NCBI RefSeq assembly: GCF_963678635.1
Contig: NC_087062.1
Coordinates: 34,197,651-34,261,650 of the forward strand
DNA from: Symsagittifera roscoffensis
Taxonomy: Eukaryota; Xenacoelomorpha; Acoela; Convolutidae
Direction of reading: 5' to 3'
Length of the DNA stretch: 64,000 nt
In this document: piece after piece, positions 59,394 through 64,000 of the stretch
Layout of the letters: each line of letters opens with the position of its first letter
How positions within the stretch are numbered: position 1 is the stretch's first letter
Position numbers and translations under genes: made by a program
Notes under the pieces: model-generated
What the model saw: the letters and a program-made list of their open reading frames with translations, nothing else
What the model was told of the DNA's origin: nothing
Databases searched by the model: none

Positions 59394-60313
59394 TGTAACA
59401 TTCGCCCGGAAGATACATATCGACGGATAACAAAACTAAGTCCTAAGACGACTGGCTAGCGTCTAAACAGAGCTTTGCATGTTTTTCACCGTCTCTACCA
59501 AGCCAGTACTTTTCGGTGGTCTTTCTTACATCGGGTCGACAAAAACGTTACTGCTCTCCGGCTTCGACCAGAACGCTCAAATTAACTGAATTACATGCAA
59601 AAATAGTGAGCTCATGGCTGGGTCTCTGTATCCCCAGACCACGAGGTCACTCCTAAAAACAGGGCTACTACTTATCATATTACTATTGTTTTTGTTCAGT
59701 AGATAAAAATCATCATCTCCATCGAAGATGGATCAACCCTTTCCCCCAACTCCTAGCTTCTCATCCTTATCAAAATGAATCCAGTTGTTAATTAAATTCA
59801 ATTCAGGACATGACAAGAAGCTAAAAGTTTATATAAAAGGCTAAAAGTTCCAGTCCCGAAACCCTTCCGGATTCTTGAATCCAGTGAATCAAGCTCCTTA
59901 AGTTCAATTTCACACCAATCCGGAAGGCTGGTTCTCACCCTTCACCGTTGTTGGCAACGGCCTTGCAACTATTGTAGCAGCACAATAGTTGCAACTTGGA
60001 ACGTTCTCTGCTATTGTAGTTCGTTGTCGTTTTTCTTTAATCTCGATTTTCGTTCTGTTCGCAATCACAGATAAAGTTGTTCTGTTTTTCACTCGCTTTT
60101 TGTTAAAATGGCCGTTTCAGCATTTCTCAGAAGTGTGACGTCATCATTCGAATTTTTGAAAATTTAAAATACTAGAATATTCTAGCCCTCACCGTTTGGC
60201 TAAACGTTCCAATAACGTCGCTAATCCTTCGAAATCATCAACTCGGAAGGCTTACTGCTCAAAATTCGAATCCTGCATAAATTGCATTTTGGCCATTCTG
60301 GTCGAATGTCACA
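59394..60313 (-). repeat. 5' LTR of the giant element (920 bp)
   Basis: Intact, TG..CA, and the reference for assembling the split 3' LTR. It contains a TATA-like box and several TCCGGAAGG motifs. Its outer edge abuts the LINE with AAG. Confidence 0.92.
59828..59837 (-). promoter_or_regulatory. TATA-like box in the 5' LTR
   Basis: TTTATATAAA, about 477 bp from the start of the LTR in its own orientation, a plausible core promoter for the genomic RNA. The nested subfamily has only a weaker TTATATTGAA at the matching place. Confidence 0.45.
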
Positions 60314-60316
60314 AAG
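60314..60316. repeat. Target-site duplication, right copy (AAG)
   Basis: Pairs with 69-71 at the other end of the giant element. Confidence 0.65.
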
Positions 60317-61831
60317 TAGGCGAGAGATAAATACCCAAGTCTTCGATATGATCAACAGAGCATATTTCTGACCCGTTAAGATAAAGGTTGAAAATAGAGC
60401 TATTGTTTGAAATGAATTTAGTTTTGTCTGGAAGAAAATCAAGAACGTTTTGGGTTGCCCAGGTCTCTACCGAATCTAAATCAGACTGAAAATTGTCATG
60501 ACAGTTGTCTCGATAAAGCAGTTTCAGGCCATCAGCAAATAAAGACGGTGAGGAATACTTGACAACATCCGGGAGGTCATTGATATAAATAAGGAAAAAA
60601 AGTGGTCCTAAAATGCTTCCTTGTGGTACACCGCTAGAGATGTAACCTTTGTAAGATAGAATATTGTTAATACGTACTCTTTGTGAGCGATTGGAAAGAT
60701 AAGACGAAATTAACATGATAAAATTTTCGTCAAAACCAAAAGAAGACAGCTTGTTCAGCAACAGTTTGTGTGACACAGAGTCAAAAGCCTTTTGAATGTC
60801 AAAGTATACAGAACAGAAATTTTCATTGGCATCAATACATTTTTAAATATTTTCAACATATTCCAACAATTGTGTAAACTTGCTGCGCTTTTTAACAAAG
60901 CCATGCTGTCTACGAGAAAGTTTGTGTCGAACATTAGAATAAATGAAATTAAAAAGCAGTTTTTCCAAGCAAAGCGATAAGCGCGGTAAAATACTAATTC
61001 CACGATAATTTGTAATGTCAGATTTTGCCCCGGACTTATGAAAAGGCATGATAAACGCCTTTTTCCAAAAATCGGGCCAAATACAGCAGGTAACAATTTG
61101 ACTGAATAGAATATATACCATAGGCGTGAGTGCATCAGCATTAATTTTGAGAACAAATGGTAGAATGCCATCAGCTGCAACTGCTGTGGTATCTGGTACC
61201 TTTTAAATATACTATTTACATCACTTTCACCAAACGATAATTGGCGCAAGTTAATGGAAGTATTATCAGAACAACCGTTATACGTAAACGTTTCGCTTTT
61301 ATACACAGAACAGAAAAAATTATTACACAAATCGGCTTTGGTGTTATCACTAGAAGCACATGAGGCTCCCAATTTAACAACAGTAGGAATTGGTGTGCTG
61401 CCAGAAAGTTTGTGAAGTAACTTGAAACAGTCGTTAGTATCAAGTGAATGAAAAAAAGACAGTAATGTAATTTTGTCTAGCTCAATCGAGTTATTCAAAT
61501 CTCGTTGAAGATCAGACAACAATGTCGAATAGAGCAAATTGAATTTTGCCAATTTACGCTTCTCAGTAAAGACTTTGTTACTGAGATGTACGGAATGGCT
61601 AGAAAAATAGAATGGTAACATAGATCTTTTCTTTCGTTTCAGGCAAATAGAAGTCTGAACCGACTTTATCATAGCATCATACCACGCAAGATAAAAATCA
61701 GTGGGAATCATTTGAAAATAAACTTGGAAAAGGCAATCAAATATAACTAAAGAATTCATGAAAACATCGATGTTAAAAGTGTTTTTAGAATAAATTGGAA
61801 TGTCATTAGGTAACGCATTCTCCACGGACAT
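60314..61831 (-). pseudogene. Decayed non-LTR (LINE, CR1/jockey-like) reverse transcriptase
   Basis: Recognised by SGVPQGSILGPLFFLIYINDLP (near 60600), the KAFDSVSHKLLLNKL motif (near 60780) and an NYRGISILP stretch (near 61000), which lie in different frames, so at least two frameshifts have occurred. The catalytic FADD box reads FADG (near 60530), so the enzyme would be dead even if the frames were joined. The region nearer 61831 looks like the linker before RT. The giant retrotransposon is inserted in it, and the remainder continues at 1-71. This LINE is the oldest layer in the window. Confidence 0.8.
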
Positions 61832-62851
61832 CCAAATCTATGTTCAGAGTGAATGCATCATTCCGGGTAATTTGTCACTAATAGTGATTCTGTGTCGATC
61901 TACAGAAAAATTTCTAGAAAAAAAATCTCTTTTTCACCTATATGCTGTGCCAGTCGGTCATATCTGGAAGTTTGACCTTGAAGAGCACAAAAATACGTGG
62001 TTTTGGAATGAAGTTTTATTTTTCAAAAATTCGAATGGAGCCTGTCATGCTCAGTTTTCTCGCGACAACTGAAAACATCAAATAAAAGATCAGAACAACC
62101 GAATTACAATTGCGGGAAAGTTGTCAAATAAATACAGTGGGAAATTGCTATTCGCAATTTCCGTCGTAGAAAACGAGAGTAGAGCTGTCCTATCTGATTT
62201 AGGAGACCGAACAAATACAAGAGCAGAGCAAGAATCAACTGGACCAGTGTGAACCTTCAACGGAAAGACAGACAAGTGAAGTCTCCCAATGGTCCAGATC
62301 CAAAACTACTTTCTTGAATTAAAACTTATTTCCCTTGATTGGAACTCATCGTTAGAAAACTTCTTGAGTTACATTCGATTATATTTATGCTAGAGTCATT
62401 AATTAGTTTAATTACTATGTTTCTCAAGTGTGCTGCTATGTAAGTACCAAATTTAGTTTTCTCGAGTGCATTTTATAATAAGTATGTTGAGGTGAGGCGA
62501 ATTTTAGGTTGATCCATCTGAAATGGATAAAAGTTCCACTGTCCAATAAAAAAGTAACTTAACGGATTGTTCCAACCCGGGTTTTAACGGCGTTCGCGTA
62601 TTTTGGGTATTTTGAGACCTAAGTATGGGGACGTTCTTATTTTCTAGATTGGGGGGGGGGGGGGACGGCATTTTGGTAGTGGCCTTTAAGCTGTAACGGT
62701 TTTTAGTCTCATGTCGCAAGCGAACCGAATTGGCTCCGACCGTTTTTGAGGTAGAAAAACACAAGAGATAGGGTCCCTGACTCTTGAGCCAATGGTTATA
62801 GGGCCTATTTTTCTTAAGCCTCATATGTGACCGAAGTAGGCGACTGTTACA
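61832..62851 (+). other. Unassigned region ending in the 3' end of a third LTR
   Basis: The left part may hold more of the decayed LINE 5' region; I see no confident motif. The right part (from about 62470) ends ...GACTGTTACA at 62851 and is followed, as in the other two elements, by 11-12 nt and a primer site. It shares short diverged stretches with the LTRs, such as GTTGATCCATCT near 62507. The LTR start is not resolved. It contains a 16-G run at about 62646. Confidence 0.45.
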
Positions 62852-62862
62852 AAAAGTTTTTA

Positions 62863-62877
62863 TGGCGCTTCTGGGTG
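62863..62877 (+). promoter_or_regulatory. Primer-binding site of the third element
   Basis: TGGCGCTTCTGGGTG differs by one base from the other two primer sites and sits at the same distance from the LTR end. Confidence 0.65.
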
Positions 62878-63357
62878 TTTTTACGACATCAAGACTACGG
62901 AGTCAAACCCACTTGACACAGCTCCGGGCTACATGCCCATTCTAGAGTACCGGTGGTACGGTTCAGTGGGAACGTGTAAGCCTTCCGGTTGTACCGTGAT
63001 AGCTTTTTAAGAAAACTTGAGAAAACTTCCTGGTACGCTCTCCAAACGAGGCTCAGCTAACCGAGTAAAGGGGGGGGGGGGGTAACTAGGGGGACAAAAA
63101 CACGAGCGAAAAGACAAAAAGCGAAACAAAAACAAGACAAAAGTATAGAAAAAGGAACAAAAACCATAAAACAAAAATGACAGTGACTTTGATACCAGAT
63201 CAGTTGGATCAAACCTTTATTTTAAATAAATAGTATACCCATACTGTTTTATAAGACCGATCGTTTCGATCAATCTAGCAATCGAAACCAGTGACTTCAA
63301 TAAAGTGCCCAAGTGGGGGGCGTTGTTAAGGGTTTTCAGATAACTTGCAACCTAGAC

Positions 63358-63546
63358 GGACTACTAGGAGACTTGACTGGAAGAGCTGACCGGCCGAGTG
63401 GGAAAGTGGTTCACCAGGACAGAACTGGACCACTAGGAGACTCGACTGAAAGAAGTGACCAGCCGAGTGGGAAAGTGGTTCACAAGGACTGAGCTGAACC
63501 GCTAGGAGACTTGACTGGAAGATGTGACCAGCCAAGTGGGAAGGAG
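63358..63546. repeat. 69-bp minisatellite, about 2.7 copies
   Basis: CTAGGAGACT recurs at 63364, 63433 and 63502, giving a 69-bp period. The period is a multiple of three, so one minus-strand frame is open through it as a 23-residue repeat, but nothing else supports a gene. Confidence 0.85.
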
Positions 63547-64000
63547 GTGCTGGTGTCAAGTGCAGTGCACGTCAGGGGGACAACCAGCACGGGATCGCAA
63601 CAACAAGAGGAGGACGCACAGGGGTGTTCTCAAGTTGGACAAACGGGTATCGTTAAAATCCACATTACATTATAGGAAATAAGTGTAAAATTGGATAAGC
63701 GGAGCCCCATTGTTTTGAGGAAGTTTTTACACAAGCAGGCCTGGTAACAGGTCTACAGTTTTCTCTCGAGAGGTTTAGCACCCGGCGCTTAAAGGATTTT
63801 TCGGCTTAAGAGGGGGGCTAAAGAGGGGGGAGGTTAGAAGGGGGGCTGGTTAGGTTAAAGGTTGGTGGTTGTAAAGTGTAAAAAGGGGGGACACATTAGA
63901 GTAACTAATTGTTCGGCATCGTCGATTTAGTTACATTAGATACTTACACGCGTTGGTTATAAGAAGCGGATATCCAAATTTAACATCGAGTTAAGGTAGT

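Larger units (their letters stand above)
72..60313 (-). mobile_element. Giant Ty3/gypsy-type LTR retrotransposon with internal tandem amplification
   Basis: The ends are TGTGACATTCG... and ...CGAATGTTACA (TG..CA), with a 920-bp LTR at each end, an AAG duplication outside, a primer site 12 nt inside the 5' LTR and a GGGGAG tract beside the 3' LTR. Gene order on the minus strand is leader, ORF C, gag-protease, RT, RNase H, integrase, macro domain, ORF A, ORF B. The span is 60.2 kb. Removing the nested element (541-3637) leaves about 57.1 kb, and removing four extra internal units leaves about 24.5 kb. The two LTRs differ at only about two positions by eye (near 176 versus 59498, and near 3855 versus 60080), so integration is recent. 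Integrase before macro domain, and RT-RNase H before integrase, is Ty3/gypsy order. Confidence 0.85.
62852..64000 (+). mobile_element. Start of a third, diverged retrotransposon of the same superfamily (runs off the window)
   Basis: After the primer site comes a leader with the same layout as 1463-1900 (TTTTTATGGCGCTTCTGGGTGTT, an ACATCA stretch, a CCTTCCGG motif, a G-run near 63070, then an A-rich tract and a GATCAAACC-like segment) but with many substitutions. No coding sequence appears before the window ends. Confidence 0.6.

Noticed and set aside
544-60313. A Maverick/Polinton-like or other DNA transposon with ~2-kb terminal inverted repeats (544-2542 against 58316-60313).
   Set aside because: The mirrored blocks are LTR plus leader of two separate elements in opposite orientation. 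Direct LTR pairs, TG..CA ends, primer sites, the polypurine tract and the exactly split 3' LTR explain everything, and there is no DNA polymerase B or packaging ATPase.
61891-62851. Exact 961-bp LTR for the third element starting at TGTGTCGATC (61891).
   Set aside because: The length fits, but the start shares little with the other LTRs and could be LINE sequence, so only the LTR's right end is claimed.
63326-63559. 77-codon repeat protein on the minus strand.
   Set aside because: It is a by-product of the 69-bp minisatellite period being a multiple of three.

Overview
This window comes from a eukaryotic, almost certainly animal, genome. It consists almost entirely of transposable elements, and I found no host gene, tRNA or rRNA. 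The host is probably an invertebrate: there is a CR1/jockey-like LINE, Ty3/gypsy-type pol genes, and primer sites that look complementary to tRNA-Asn. A nematode would fit, but nothing in the sequence settles it.

The main feature is one giant LTR retrotransposon on the minus strand, 72-60313. Its 920-bp 5' LTR is at 59394-60313. Its 3' LTR is split into 72-540 and 3638-4088, because a second element of the same superfamily (544-3637, plus strand) has inserted into it. Most of the inside of that nested copy is hidden by a 200-N assembly gap (2543-2742). The giant lies inside a LINE open reading frame: LINE coding sequence is on both flanks (1-71 and 60314-61831), an AAG target duplication flanks the LTRs, and the LINE frame continues across the empty site. 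The two giant LTRs differ at about 2 of 920 positions, so the insertion is young. Without the nested copy the giant is about 57 kb.

In transcription order (right to left) it holds a 2.9-kb leader with a tRNA-Asn-like primer site and a cluster of TCCGGA motifs, ORF C (318 aa), gag with two zinc knuckles and a DTG protease, then reverse transcriptase, RNase H, a long acidic linker, and integrase with GPY/F module. A macro domain follows, then two large unrecognised ORFs in the env position: A (1892 aa, with an SGNH/GDSL-hydrolase domain) and B (1044 aa). Last come a 3' noncoding region, a polypurine tract and the 3' LTR.

The interior has been amplified. A segment of about 8.17 kb, running from the middle of the protease through pol and the macro domain to the SGNH domain of A, is present five times in tandem (12171-53013). 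All four internal junctions are identical. Each one fuses the first ~557 codons of A, in frame, to the protease C-terminal half and onward toward reverse transcriptase. Single-base markers alternate between units (a-b-a-b-a), giving a higher-order period of about 16.34 kb. Without the four extra units the element would be about 24.5 kb. Only the first-transcribed unit is attached to gag, and it carries several breaks. The longest uninterrupted chimera is 2211 aa (31726-38361) and the longest pol-macro frame is 1675 aa (38768-43795).

The right end (about 62.4-64 kb) holds the LTR end, primer site and leader of a third, diverged relative on the plus strand, which runs out of the window and contains a 69-bp minisatellite.
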